64,000 nt of DNA from contig NZ_CP139707.1 in assembly GCF_034377145.1 (NCBI RefSeq), positions 3,141,001-3,205,000 on the forward strand, written 5' to 3'. The translations under genes were made by a program, and so were the position numbers. Below the pieces are notes generated by a model, which was not told the DNA's origin, did no database searches, and saw only the letters and a program-made list of their open reading frames with translations. Positions 27,487 to 37,840 of this stretch are shown piece after piece; positions within the stretch are counted from its first letter, which is position 1; each line of letters opens with the position of its first letter. Origin of the DNA: Sulfitobacter sp. OXR-159 (lineage in GTDB: Bacteria; Pseudomonadota; Alphaproteobacteria; Rhodobacterales; Rhodobacteraceae).

Positions 27487-28656
27487 GTGTTCTCCACCTG
27501 ACAGGAGATTCCCATCGGCAACGTGATGTGCCATATTTGAGGCATGAGACGCCATGACATCTGCCTTTACCTTGGCCCCGCCGACCGTACTGAGCTTCAA
27601 GCCCTGATCAGCAACCGCAACACTGCGCGCAAGCTTGTCTGGCGGGCCGAGATCGTCCTGGCCACAGCGGACGGTCATGGCACGTTCGAGATTATGCGAC
27701 GCGCGGGCACGTCGAAACCCACGGTCTGGCGCTGGCAGCAGCGGTATCTCGATGAGGGCGTGGCCGGTCTCAAGCGTGACAAGACGCGACCCTCGCGGGT
27801 GCCGCCTTTGCCCGTGGAAACAAGGCTGAAGGTGATCGCCAAGACGGTGCAGGAAACCCCGCCCAATGCAACGCACTGGAGCCGCGCGCTAATGGCCGAA
27901 GCCATGGGCATCTCGCCGTCGAGCGTCGGCCGCATCTGGGCAGAAGCTGGCTTGAAGCCGCATCTCACGAAGGGGTTCAAGGTCTCGAACGACCCAAAGT
28001 TCGAGGAGAAGGTCACCGATATCGTCGGGCTCTACCTCGACCCGCCAGACCGTGCCGTGGTGCTCTGCGTCGATGAGAAATCCCAGATCCAGGCGCTGGA
28101 TCGCACCCAGCCCGGACTGCCGCTCAAGAAGGGCCGTGCCGCGACCGTAACGCACGATTACAAACGCCATGGCACGACCACGCTGTTTGCTGCGCTGGAT
28201 GTGAAATCAGGCACCGTCATTGGCGATTGCATGCCACGCCATCGTGCGCAGGAGTTCCTGAAATTCCTCCGACAGATCGACAAGGCTGTGCCCACGCGGC
28301 GCGATGTGCATCTGGTGCTCGACAACTACGCCACCCACAAGACGCCTGAGGTAAAGGCCTGGCTCGAAAAGCATCCGCGCTTCAAGCTGCACTTCACGCC
28401 CACCAGCGCGTCATGGCTGAACCTGGTGGAGCGCTTCTTTGCCGAGATCACATCAAGGCGCATCCGGCGCGGCAGCTATTCCAGCGTCGATGATCTTGAG
28501 GCCGCGATCTACGACTATCTGGCCCACCACAACGAGAAGCCAAGGCCCTTCAAATGGACCAAAACCGCAGAGGATATCCTCACCCGGGAACGTCGCGCGC
28601 TGGACAAGCTCGATGAAACTCGCGGAAACAGGTAGGAAGTGTCAGACTCAGAGCAC
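27487..28656 (+). mobile_element. IS630-family element, copy 1 (1,170 bp)
   Basis: Ends are imperfect 17-bp inverted repeats GTGTTCTCCACCTGACA and GTGCTCTGAGTCTGACA, flanked by TA on both sides within an original CTAG. It splits the last gene of the minus-strand operon. Its sequence appears identical to copies 2 and 3. Confidence 0.95.
27544..28635 (+). CDS. IS630-family transposase (copy 1)
   Basis: 363 aa, intact. An N-terminal helix-turn-helix region (FEIMRRAGTSKPTVWRWQQR) is followed by a DDE_3 core with catalytic residues in VLCVDEKSQ (D), LVLDNYATHK (D) and NLVERFFAE (E). The protein is the same in the copies at 32882 and 34738. It probably catalyses cut-and-paste movement into TA targets. 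Confidence 0.95.
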   Translation: MRRHDICLYLGPADRTELQALISNRNTARKLVWRAEIVLATADGHGTFEIMRRAGTSKPTVWRWQQRYLDEGVAGLKRDKTRPSRVPPLPVETRLKVIAKTVQETPPNATHWSRALMAEAMGISPSSVGRIWAEAGLKPHLTKGFKVSNDPKFEEKVTDIVGLYLDPPDRAVVLCVDEKSQIQALDRTQPGLPLKKGRAATVTHDYKRHGTTTLFAALDVKSGTVIGDCMPRHRAQEFLKFLRQIDKAVPTRRDVHLVLDNYATHKTPEVKAWLEKHPRFKLHFTPTSASWLNLVERFFAEITSRRIRRGSYSSVDDLEAAIYDYLAHHNEKPRPFKWTKTAEDILTRERRALDKLDETRGNR

Positions 28657-29727
28657 TAGCCTCTCACGCTTTAATGTTCGATTAAAGTTCCTGGCTCCGT
28701 ATTCGATCACTTGACCGATGGCCCTTGAGTTCTTTTTCGTGAACAGCGAGCCAACCACTGGAACGGTCTTGCGGTTGACCCTTGGCGATGGATCCTGACC
28801 TGCCACTTCCCGCCAAAAACGCTCAACATTAAGTCCCCGCCGCGTGGAAAACCGATCTAAGTAATCAGGAAAAATCTCTGAGAGTATGTCATAGGCTTCA
28901 TCTCCATCGCCAGTTCTCGAAAGAGTTTTCAACGTGTCGACAAACTTCGACACTTCCCGCTCAATTTCTAGTCTGTCCGCAATTTCATGGTCCGCCCTCC
29001 ATTCACTTAAATCTGCCGTTACAATACTCGGAGAAGATATACTCGCCACAAGTGAGATCGGGATACTCTCTTGGAAACGATTTTCTGCTCTTACGTTGTC
29101 GACAGAATATAATGTCGCGGGTACTTCACCTTCACGACTACGAGATAGGCCCAATTCTCCAAAAAATCGTCTTAGGCTATTTACCTGAATCTCTTGTGCC
29201 ACTCCCTTAGAAGCTGCTTCGTTTGAAATCGGTAATTCAGGTAACGATTTGACGCGGAGATTCTTCTGACTAGTAGGAGAAATAGACAAAAGGTCAAAAG
29301 ATACCTTGTCAATCTTCTTTCGCACTGAGAACAGCCTTGGACCATCGATCGATTTTTCGAAGAGCTCCCGTCCGGCAATCGTAAGGTTTAATCTGCTATC
29401 TGCTTCGCTCACGAAGCCATGAACTGTCGCTTCATTAACGACGAAAGCGATCTCGTCGTCGTTGTAGCCAAAGAATGCAGACACTTGCCCTCTTTCAATA
29501 CCCGGTGCTGAATGAATAATTCGAAGCAAAAACTCAAGAGTTGGCGAGAATTTCTCAGAACCGGCGACCTTGTATTCGACTAAAAAATGTCGGCAAGGTA
29601 AAGCTAATTCAATAGTTCCAACGACAATCTTATCCTCATCTACAGCCTCATTTTCTTCTCCCGTCAAGTGTTTTTCTTGGTAAGGGTTTTGGCTTACGGA
29701 AAGTATCTTTCTCTTGGACCGTTTCAT
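28657..29727 (-). pseudogene. 5' part of the island operon's last gene (unknown function), interrupted by IS630 copy 1
   Basis: About 356 residues, starting MKRSKRKILSVSQNPYQEKH at 29727 and running in frame to the IS630 edge, with the remainder at 27023-27486. No motif is recognised. The middle (SAFFGYNDDEIAFVVNEATV) resembles a winged-helix-like region, which is only an impression. The base composition is clearly lower in GC than the host genes. Before the IS1380-type insertion the start ATG lay 2 nt after the TGA of the giant NERD-kinase-helicase gene, with AGAGGG upstream, so the two products were made together. Likely a partner subunit of that system. Confidence 0.8.
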
Positions 29728-29729
29728 AC

Positions 29730-31400
29730 CCCACATTTCCCAAGTAAGGCGCTGATTTCGCTGTCCTGACCATTATATTTCCTATATAAAACATGGTGTT
29801 GAAGGCTGCGAGGGGCGCGTTTCATGGATCACCCAGAGGGTGCGGGCTTGCAACGGGCAGATCGGGTGGATTTCGACCCTCGCGTGCGGCTGGAATTTCG
29901 CGGCACGCAGCTCAGTTCCGACGGCGGCCTTCTGGTGATGCGCGAGCTTGATGACGCGCTCGGGTTGTCCGATTTGGCGTCAGCGGCGCTGCGCGATACT
30001 CGCTCTGGCAAGAACACGGTCCATCGGCTCGACGGCCTGTTCCGGCAATCAGTCTTTGGGCGGCTGGCCGGATACGAGGATGTCAACGACGCCAACCGTC
30101 TCGCCTGCGATCCGGTCATGCGCCAAGTTGTCGGCGGCAGAGCGGTCGATGCACAAGCGGCCTCGGCATCGCAGATGGGACGGTTCGAGACCGAGACGCT
30201 GGCTCTGGCCGGGAACCGTGCCGCGCTGGCCGACCTGAACGGGCAATGGATCGACCGGTTCCATGACCGTAACGGGCTGAAGTACATCGTTCTGGACATG
30301 GACAGCTCGGTCAGCCCGACCCATGGCGACCAGGAAGGGTCCGCCTGGAATGGCCATTTCGACTGTAGCTGCTATCACCCCAACTTTCTGTTCAACCAGT
30401 TCGGGATGCTGGAACGCTGCGCCCTGCGCCATGGCAACGTCCACAGCGCCGATGGCTGGCGTGATGTTCTCGACCCCGTCATTGCGCGCTACGCGGAGCG
30501 CGACCTTGGTGGCAGGTTCTTCCGGGCCGATGCTGCCTACGCGATCCCGGCGATCTATGAGCGATTGGAAGAAGCGCGGTTCTTCTACGCCATCCGGCTG
30601 CCCGCAAACGCGGTCCTCAAGGACAAGATCGCGCATCGGCTAACGCGCCCTGTCGGGCGGCCGTCACTGACCAAGGTCAAGCGGTTCTTCGAGGAATTCG
30701 AGTATCAGGCGGCGTCCTGGGACAAGGAACGCCGGGTGATCGCCAAGATCGAATGGCATCCGGGCGAACTGTTCCCGCGTGTCGGCTTCATCGTCACCAA
30801 CCTGCCGATGGAGCCGGACTGGGTGGTGCGGTTCTACAACCAGCGCGGCACCGCCGAGCAGCACATCAAAGAGGGCAAATACGCCTTTCGCTGGACGCGG
30901 CTGTCGTGCCGGAAGTTCCGCGACAATGAGGTGCGGCTGCAACTGCACGCCCTGGCGTACAACCTGGCCACCTTCTTGCGCTGCATCGAGCTGCCCGAAG
31001 CCATGGCCGACTGGTCGTTGACCAGCCTGCAACTGAAGCTGATCAAGATCGGGGCACGTGTGGTCCGTCACGCCCGCACCATCACCTTCCAGCTGGCCGA
31101 GGTCGCTGTCACCGGCACGATGGTACGCGCCATCCTCGCCGCTATCCGCCGATTGCGAGCGCCACCGCTATGCGCATGATCGCGATCCACGCTCAAACTG
31201 AACGAAAGCGGCTGGACAGATCTGTCCGCTGCGCTGAAAAACGCCGCCCCTGGGCAAGGAAACAGCGGCTTCGCGGTCTGATCCGTCCAGATCCAGCAGT
31301 CTGCGCGACCGCAGGTGCCGCTTGCGGCAGAAAATCCTTGTCTAGCGATCGGATACAGGCGATCTTCACCTCAAACGACACGCCACCTGGGGAATGCAGG
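29730..31400 (+). mobile_element. IS1380-family element (1,671 bp)
   Basis: The left end CCCACATTTCCCAAGT and the right end (minus strand CCTGCATTCCCCAGGT) form an imperfect inverted repeat. The element is flanked by TCATAC at 29724-29729 and 31401-31406, which I take as the target duplication. It landed exactly between the stop of the giant gene and the start of its partner, so it leaves both reading frames intact but separates them by 1.7 kb. Confidence 0.85.
29824..31179 (+). CDS. IS1380-family transposase
   Basis: 451 aa, intact. Blocks typical of the family are FRGTQLSSDGGLLVMRELDD, VLDMDSSVSPTHGDQEGSAW (first catalytic Asp), FFRADAAYAIPAIYERLEE (second Asp) and YNQRGTAEQHIKEGKYAF (Glu). 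It belongs to the DDE superfamily (IS4-like fold). Confidence 0.93.
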   Translation: MDHPEGAGLQRADRVDFDPRVRLEFRGTQLSSDGGLLVMRELDDALGLSDLASAALRDTRSGKNTVHRLDGLFRQSVFGRLAGYEDVNDANRLACDPVMRQVVGGRAVDAQAASASQMGRFETETLALAGNRAALADLNGQWIDRFHDRNGLKYIVLDMDSSVSPTHGDQEGSAWNGHFDCSCYHPNFLFNQFGMLERCALRHGNVHSADGWRDVLDPVIARYAERDLGGRFFRADAAYAIPAIYERLEEARFFYAIRLPANAVLKDKIAHRLTRPVGRPSLTKVKRFFEEFEYQAASWDKERRVIAKIEWHPGELFPRVGFIVTNLPMEPDWVVRFYNQRGTAEQHIKEGKYAFRWTRLSCRKFRDNEVRLQLHALAYNLATFLRCIELPEAMADWSLTSLQLKLIKIGARVVRHARTITFQLAEVAVTGTMVRAILAAIRRLRAPPLCA

Positions 31401-31406
31401 TCATAC

Positions 31407-32824
31407 TCAACCCTCTTGCTCTACATTCCCGATGCTTCGGTCAATTAAGGTATCTGCGCTGATCACTGTTGCTCGGCCTTGCGAGGCCAGCTCTGAAAAC
31501 TCTGATGCGGCGCTTGCAATTGGAGTCCCGGGGCGCCACGCATTCCTATTTCCTACGATAAACAATCGATCCATCGCGCGACTAAATGCAACATTAATTC
31601 TGTTTGGGGCAATCAAGAACCCTTCCCGTATAGATCGTTCTCCGTTCACAACTAAACCGTTTTTGTTGTTTCGAACCAATGAGAGTATGACGATTGGGTT
31701 CTCCTTACCTTGGTAGCTGTCTACGGTCCCCACCTTTAGACCTTTATTCAAATACCTACTGGCACACGACATATTCAATTTTCGCTTTAGGAGGTCGCGC
31801 TGTGCTGCGTACATGCAAATTACCCCAATTCCCGCTTCATAATCGGTTTGACTTTCGAGCCATCTGGCAACGGTATCGTCAGCAACCCACTTTTCGATGA
31901 GTCCTACGATGGCATCAGCTTCAGCTTCATTGACTTTACTGGAGCTTCCCTTTGGGCTGGTTTCATATCCCGCCTTCCCCAAGCTATCCGTCTCTACCCA
32001 AGCGACTTCATTCTCCAAGATCTTTTCAAGCACACTTGGTGGGAGCACTGGTTCGTGGCGTCCGGCCGAAAGGTTTAATCCAGGATAGAAAGTCTTAGAA
32101 ACAATTTGATTGATTGCCGGTAACATTCTGTATTGGCGCTGCAAACTGAATCCACCAGTTTCGGCATATGGTGAACAAAACACCCGCTCGAAATCTGATA
32201 CCAGTATATCGCTTCGCTTCAGCTTAAGTTCTCTAGAAACCCTTTCGACGACGGCTGGCTCGTGGTGAGGTTGAAGCTGAGCGTGGTCACCGACCATGAC
32301 TGTCCATCGCGAGGCTTGAAGCGGCACGAGCAGTTCGCTAGCTGTACACCGCGCTGCCTCGTCAACAATAACAAGGTCAAAAGGCGTAGTGGTTAGCCCC
32401 AAAGAGCGACGACCTAGCCCTACGCAAGTTCCCGCGACTATCTGGCGCGTGCCTGCAAAGAAGGGTTCAAAACTTCTAGACACAGACGAGCTAGCTCCAA
32501 TAAAATCCTTCGCAAGGCGTATGATTTCGCGTAGCTTTTCAATTTTGTCGTCCCCGAGACCAATAGGTCTGCAGTCTAACTTAATGATTTGAGAAACGAC
32601 AGCGTTTGGAACTTCCAACATTTCGTTATCGTCTGTGCTAACTTCTCCTTCTGGAATAACCGATGCGATCTGTTGCTCCAGAGACATCAACAAATTATGC
32701 TTCCGCTTATTTGAGTCGTTGGGATCACGTGAAGCCATTGATAATCGTTCAATCGAACTCACCATATCGTTGATTGTGGTTTCCACCACGCAAATTTTGT
32801 CCGAGATATCTTCAGGAACTCCTA
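31407..32824 (-). pseudogene. NERD-kinase-helicase gene, segment 6 (3' end): SF1 helicase core
   Basis: About 472 residues carrying the second half of an Upf1-like superfamily 1 helicase: motif II VDEAARCTASEL, motif III VMVGDHAQLQPHHEP, motif IV SLQRQYRMLP, motif V VGTVDSYQGKE and motif VI NRINVAFSRAMDRLFIVGN. All key residues are conserved and the stop TGA is at 31407. The Walker A part is in the next segment (33995-34680); joining across IS630 copy 2 with one TA removed keeps the frame. Alone this fragment cannot work as a helicase. Confidence 0.9.
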
Positions 32825-33994
32825 GTGTTCTCCACCTGACAGGAGATTCCCATCGGCAACGTGATGTGCCATATTTGAGGCATGAGACGCCATGACATCT
32901 GCCTTTACCTTGGCCCCGCCGACCGTACTGAGCTTCAAGCCCTGATCAGCAACCGCAACACTGCGCGCAAGCTTGTCTGGCGGGCCGAGATCGTCCTGGC
33001 CACAGCGGACGGTCATGGCACGTTCGAGATTATGCGACGCGCGGGCACGTCGAAACCCACGGTCTGGCGCTGGCAGCAGCGGTATCTCGATGAGGGCGTG
33101 GCCGGTCTCAAGCGTGACAAGACGCGACCCTCGCGGGTGCCGCCTTTGCCCGTGGAAACAAGGCTGAAGGTGATCGCCAAGACGGTGCAGGAAACCCCGC
33201 CCAATGCAACGCACTGGAGCCGCGCGCTAATGGCCGAAGCCATGGGCATCTCGCCGTCGAGCGTCGGCCGCATCTGGGCAGAAGCTGGCTTGAAGCCGCA
33301 TCTCACGAAGGGGTTCAAGGTCTCGAACGACCCAAAGTTCGAGGAGAAGGTCACCGATATCGTCGGGCTCTACCTCGACCCGCCAGACCGTGCCGTGGTG
33401 CTCTGCGTCGATGAGAAATCCCAGATCCAGGCGCTGGATCGCACCCAGCCCGGACTGCCGCTCAAGAAGGGCCGTGCCGCGACCGTAACGCACGATTACA
33501 AACGCCATGGCACGACCACGCTGTTTGCTGCGCTGGATGTGAAATCAGGCACCGTCATTGGCGATTGCATGCCACGCCATCGTGCGCAGGAGTTCCTGAA
33601 ATTCCTCCGACAGATCGACAAGGCTGTGCCCACGCGGCGCGATGTGCATCTGGTGCTCGACAACTACGCCACCCACAAGACGCCTGAGGTAAAGGCCTGG
33701 CTCGAAAAGCATCCGCGCTTCAAGCTGCACTTCACGCCCACCAGCGCGTCATGGCTGAACCTGGTGGAGCGCTTCTTTGCCGAGATCACATCAAGGCGCA
33801 TCCGGCGCGGCAGCTATTCCAGCGTCGATGATCTTGAGGCCGCGATCTACGACTATCTGGCCCACCACAACGAGAAGCCAAGGCCCTTCAAATGGACCAA
33901 AACCGCAGAGGATATCCTCACCCGGGAACGTCGCGCGCTGGACAAGCTCGATGAAACTCGCGGAAACAGGTAGGAAGTGTCAGACTCAGAGCAC
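32825..33994 (+). mobile_element. IS630-family element, copy 2 (1,170 bp)
   Basis: Same ends and length as copy 1, flanked by TA at 32823-32824 and 33995-33996 in an original CTAG. It separates helicase motif Ia from motif II of the giant gene and points against the direction of that gene. Confidence 0.95.
32882..33973 (+). CDS. IS630-family transposase (copy 2)
   Basis: 363 aa, same sequence as the transposase at 27544, with D, D and E in CVDEKS, LDNYATHK and NLVERFF. Intact and probably active. Confidence 0.95.
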   Translation: MRRHDICLYLGPADRTELQALISNRNTARKLVWRAEIVLATADGHGTFEIMRRAGTSKPTVWRWQQRYLDEGVAGLKRDKTRPSRVPPLPVETRLKVIAKTVQETPPNATHWSRALMAEAMGISPSSVGRIWAEAGLKPHLTKGFKVSNDPKFEEKVTDIVGLYLDPPDRAVVLCVDEKSQIQALDRTQPGLPLKKGRAATVTHDYKRHGTTTLFAALDVKSGTVIGDCMPRHRAQEFLKFLRQIDKAVPTRRDVHLVLDNYATHKTPEVKAWLEKHPRFKLHFTPTSASWLNLVERFFAEITSRRIRRGSYSSVDDLEAAIYDYLAHHNEKPRPFKWTKTAEDILTRERRALDKLDETRGNR

Positions 33995-34680
33995 TAGCGA
34001 TTTTCCAGCGATACGAATTCGGTCTTTAAAGGAAGCCGAAAACCGATCTTTGAGAGATTGCTCCAAATTTCGTGCGAAATACTGTTGAAGTTCGCCCGTG
34101 GCGTCCACTGTATTTGCACCCACCCGGAAGACACTTGGCTTCTCCCCCTCATTGGCAAAATGCTTTATTACACCTTCAATAGCAGTGTTAACGGCTTCAT
34201 GGGATTGGCTACTTAACAAGACGCTTCGCGCTAGCCCATGAGTAAGGGCATAATGAGCAAGGGCGGCAATAAACCGCGTCTTGCCAGTTCCAGGGGGGCC
34301 TTGGACAAGGCTCAATGGCCTCTTTGAAATCACACCCCTCAATGCCAGTTCTTGTTCCTCGTTCAATTGATAGGACGCAATCAGGTCATTATCTGGGACC
34401 CATGAAAAGTTGGTTGGTATAGAGTTTCTCTGGGGATCAAAAGCGGAGACCAAGTCGGCCGTACGTCCGCTGCCTTGTAGTACTTTATCAACGGCATCTT
34501 TGCGACGCTTCAAGCTTTCCGACGTGAAGAAGCTTTCAAACCGCAAGCGTGTTCCGGCTTCAATCCTCAAGCTGGCCTTTTCCCAAAAGGAATCAACGTA
34601 AACACAATCTCTTCTGGACTGCCGTACATCCAACTGCCCTATCTTCGCCCACCTTCCAGCTTTGGTTTCTTTTTCAACTA
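33995..34680 (-). pseudogene. NERD-kinase-helicase gene, segment 5: helicase motif I region
   Basis: About 228 residues. It begins VEKETKAGRWAKIGQLDVRQ, passes YQLNEEQELALRGVISKRPL (Q motif) and holds Walker A LVQGPPGTGKTRFIAAL and motif Ia SVLLSSQSHEAVNTAIEG. The frame is continuous with 35851-36550 upstream and 31407-32824 downstream after each IS630 copy plus one TA is removed. No internal stops. Confidence 0.9.
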
Positions 34681-35850
34681 GTGTTCTCCACCTGACAGGA
34701 GATTCCCATCGGCAACGTGATGTGCCATATTTGAGGCATGAGACGCCATGACATCTGCCTTTACCTTGGCCCCGCCGACCGTACTGAGCTTCAAGCCCTG
34801 ATCAGCAACCGCAACACTGCGCGCAAGCTTGTCTGGCGGGCCGAGATCGTCCTGGCCACAGCGGACGGTCATGGCACGTTCGAGATTATGCGACGCGCGG
34901 GCACGTCGAAACCCACGGTCTGGCGCTGGCAGCAGCGGTATCTCGATGAGGGCGTGGCCGGTCTCAAGCGTGACAAGACGCGACCCTCGCGGGTGCCGCC
35001 TTTGCCCGTGGAAACAAGGCTGAAGGTGATCGCCAAGACGGTGCAGGAAACCCCGCCCAATGCAACGCACTGGAGCCGCGCGCTAATGGCCGAAGCCATG
35101 GGCATCTCGCCGTCGAGCGTCGGCCGCATCTGGGCAGAAGCTGGCTTGAAGCCGCATCTCACGAAGGGGTTCAAGGTCTCGAACGACCCAAAGTTCGAGG
35201 AGAAGGTCACCGATATCGTCGGGCTCTACCTCGACCCGCCAGACCGTGCCGTGGTGCTCTGCGTCGATGAGAAATCCCAGATCCAGGCGCTGGATCGCAC
35301 CCAGCCCGGACTGCCGCTCAAGAAGGGCCGTGCCGCGACCGTAACGCACGATTACAAACGCCATGGCACGACCACGCTGTTTGCTGCGCTGGATGTGAAA
35401 TCAGGCACCGTCATTGGCGATTGCATGCCACGCCATCGTGCGCAGGAGTTCCTGAAATTCCTCCGACAGATCGACAAGGCTGTGCCCACGCGGCGCGATG
35501 TGCATCTGGTGCTCGACAACTACGCCACCCACAAGACGCCTGAGGTAAAGGCCTGGCTCGAAAAGCATCCGCGCTTCAAGCTGCACTTCACGCCCACCAG
35601 CGCGTCATGGCTGAACCTGGTGGAGCGCTTCTTTGCCGAGATCACATCAAGGCGCATCCGGCGCGGCAGCTATTCCAGCGTCGATGATCTTGAGGCCGCG
35701 ATCTACGACTATCTGGCCCACCACAACGAGAAGCCAAGGCCCTTCAAATGGACCAAAACCGCAGAGGATATCCTCACCCGGGAACGTCGCGCGCTGGACA
35801 AGCTCGATGAAACTCGCGGAAACAGGTAGGAAGTGTCAGACTCAGAGCAC
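34681..35850 (+). mobile_element. IS630-family element, copy 3 (1,170 bp)
   Basis: Same ends and length as copies 1 and 2, flanked by TA at 34679-34680 and 35851-35852, again within an original CTAG. It lies in the linker before the helicase domain of the giant gene. Confidence 0.95.
34738..35829 (+). CDS. IS630-family transposase (copy 3)
   Basis: 363 aa, same sequence as the copies at 27544 and 32882. Intact DDE triad. Confidence 0.95.
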   Translation: MRRHDICLYLGPADRTELQALISNRNTARKLVWRAEIVLATADGHGTFEIMRRAGTSKPTVWRWQQRYLDEGVAGLKRDKTRPSRVPPLPVETRLKVIAKTVQETPPNATHWSRALMAEAMGISPSSVGRIWAEAGLKPHLTKGFKVSNDPKFEEKVTDIVGLYLDPPDRAVVLCVDEKSQIQALDRTQPGLPLKKGRAATVTHDYKRHGTTTLFAALDVKSGTVIGDCMPRHRAQEFLKFLRQIDKAVPTRRDVHLVLDNYATHKTPEVKAWLEKHPRFKLHFTPTSASWLNLVERFFAEITSRRIRRGSYSSVDDLEAAIYDYLAHHNEKPRPFKWTKTAEDILTRERRALDKLDETRGNR

Positions 35851-36550
35851 TAGTACAGTGTCTTCACGATCAAACTCAATCTGGCCCAAGTCTAAACTAA
35901 AAGGGACGGCTGTCATTTTAAGGCGCTCATCGAACCAACTATCGGCTGTCGTATCCCCCTCAATGGAAAGTTGGCTCTCTACGTCAATGAGCTTTTTCCA
36001 AAGCTCCGGCACATCGACATCTGTCGATGGCGATAGGCCTTCACCTACTGATACCTTTTCTGCCGCGGCTTTTTCTACAAGAGCGTCCGTCTCATCGTCT
36101 GTCGACCTAACTAGTTCATCGTCCGTCTCTACGGCGCTCGGTGTCGTCACGTTTCTAAGTAGGTTTCGCAGATCGTAGCGTTCGATGAGATTGCTCAGTG
36201 AACCAAAGCTGTCCCGCGTGTTTTCCTGGACGCTAACATGCAACTCACAACGGAAAAATTCACTTTTCTCGTTTCTTATCAGGTTTTCCTGTGAAACCTT
36301 TTGCCTCTTGGCCCATTGAACTTCCCAATCTGGTGACAAGGCAATCATTAACTCTTCGTTGGCCCCACGCAGGTGTATGAACTCAATGTCTCGGTTTCTC
36401 GATACACGGTGCCGGAAGAAGAAATGGCCTTCATCAGGCTCGATTGGACCAGTCCCAGCATTCCGGATCGAAATATCCAGCCTCTGCACTTCATCGGCAG
36501 GGCTTACAGGATTTTCTATCTCATTAATTTGATCAATTATTTTCTCTTGA
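35851..36550 (-). pseudogene. NERD-kinase-helicase gene, segment 4: linker region before the helicase
   Basis: About 233 residues from QEKIIDQINEIENPVSPADE at the IS5 edge to FSLDLGQIEFDREDTVL at the IS630 edge, fully open. It is acidic and partly low-complexity (ETDDELVRSTDDETDALVEK), which suggests a flexible linker, preceded by a beta-rich stretch (GHFFFRHRVSRNRDIEFIHL). No family recognised. The upstream joint at IS5 copy 1 is not clean (see findings). Confidence 0.8.
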
Positions 36551-37840
36551 GGGCACCTCTAAAAATTGCCCCAACCCCGGTGCTGCGTTATCTTTGATGG
36601 GACGAACCGGCACAGGGGAGACGGCAATGACGCAGATGGGTTTCTTTGATCTTTCCGACCGCTATGCGAGCCTTGACGCGAAGAAGGACCCATTGGTTGA
36701 GATCGATGCGGTCGTGCCGTGGGAGGAGTTTCGTTCTATTTTGGATGAGGTTTGGCGCAAGCCTGATGCGGAGCGCAAGTCGCGCGCAGGCCGCAAGCCG
36801 ATGGACACTGTGCTGATGTTCAAGACGCTGGTGCTGAGCGCACTCTACAACCTGTCGGACGATCAGATCGAATATCAGGTCCGTGACCGGCTGTCCTTTA
36901 TGAGGTTTCTGGGACTTAGCCTTGCGGACCGGGTGCCGGATGCAAAGACGGTGTGGCTGTATCGCGATGCGCTGGCGCAGGCGGGCAAGGTGGAAGAGCT
37001 GTTTCGTCAATTTGACGGGTATTTGGCGCGGCAGGGGTATATCGCTCGGGGTGGGCAAATTCTTGATGCCTCTATTGTGGCGGTGCCGCGCAATCACAAC
37101 ACGCGCGACGAGAACGCGTCAATCAAGAAGGGCGAGAACCCCGAGCATTGGGAAAACAAGCCCGCCAAGCGCAGCCAGAAGGACGTGGACGCGCGCTGGA
37201 CGAAAAAGCACGGCAAGAGCCATTACGGCTACAAGAACCATGTGAACGTCGACCGAAAGCACAAGCTGGTCCGGCGCTATCACGTCAGCGATGCCGCGCT
37301 GCATGACAGTCAAGCGGTGGATCACCTGCTGATGCGAGGCAATACCGGCTCCGGTGTGTGGGCGGATGCGGCCTATCGGTCCGAGGAGACGGAGGCGAAA
37401 TTGCGCGCGCGGAAGCTGAAAAGTCACATCCACCGTAAGGGGAAACGCGGCAAACCTCTCACAGATCAGGCCAAGGGCAGCAATCGGACCAAATCCACCG
37501 TTCGGGTCCGGGTGGAACATGTATTCGGCGCACAGACCAACGACATGGGTGGCACCCTTGTGCGTAGCATTGGTCTGGTGCGAGCCAAGGCTAGGATCGG
37601 GATGAAGAACCTCGCATATAACATGCGACGCCTCGTTCAACTGCGCCGCATCAACCCGTGTCCGGCGTGAATACCGGGCGATCCAAGAACCGATCACGCG
37701 TCAAAGCATGACAAACAAGGCTTGAAGGCCGCAATACAGCGGTTGCGAGGCTCTGCCAATTGCCAGACGAAAGCCACGATCCTGCTTCAGGCCGCCCGCG
37801 CCGCCAAACTACCAAAAATTGTTCAAAAATCGAGGTGCCC
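36551..37840 (+). mobile_element. IS5-family element, copy 1 (1,290 bp) with non-matching flanks
   Basis: Ends GGGCACCTC and GAGGTGCCC. It appears identical to copy 2. The left flank ends TTGA and the right flank starts ATGA, so there is no perfect target duplication, unlike copy 2. The coding frame of the interrupted gene does not rejoin by simple excision here. Confidence 0.93.
36627..37670 (+). CDS. IS5-family transposase (copy 1)
   Basis: 347 aa from the ATG at 36627, which has GGGGAG upstream; frames open further upstream are part of the IS end. The N-terminal DUF772-type region (MDTVLMFKTLVLSALYNLSD) and DDE core (ILDASIVAVPRN, VWADAAYRSEETEA, VEHVFGAQTN) are intact. Confidence 0.93.
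   Translation: MTQMGFFDLSDRYASLDAKKDPLVEIDAVVPWEEFRSILDEVWRKPDAERKSRAGRKPMDTVLMFKTLVLSALYNLSDDQIEYQVRDRLSFMRFLGLSLADRVPDAKTVWLYRDALAQAGKVEELFRQFDGYLARQGYIARGGQILDASIVAVPRNHNTRDENASIKKGENPEHWENKPAKRSQKDVDARWTKKHGKSHYGYKNHVNVDRKHKLVRRYHVSDAALHDSQAVDHLLMRGNTGSGVWADAAYRSEETEAKLRARKLKSHIHRKGKRGKPLTDQAKGSNRTKSTVRVRVEHVFGAQTNDMGGTLVRSIGLVRAKARIGMKNLAYNMRRLVQLRRINPCPA

Noticed and set aside
27487..35850. Possible composite transposon bounded by IS630 copies
   Set aside because: Each copy has its own TA duplication and the gene pieces rejoin exactly, so these are three separate insertions and not one mobile unit.
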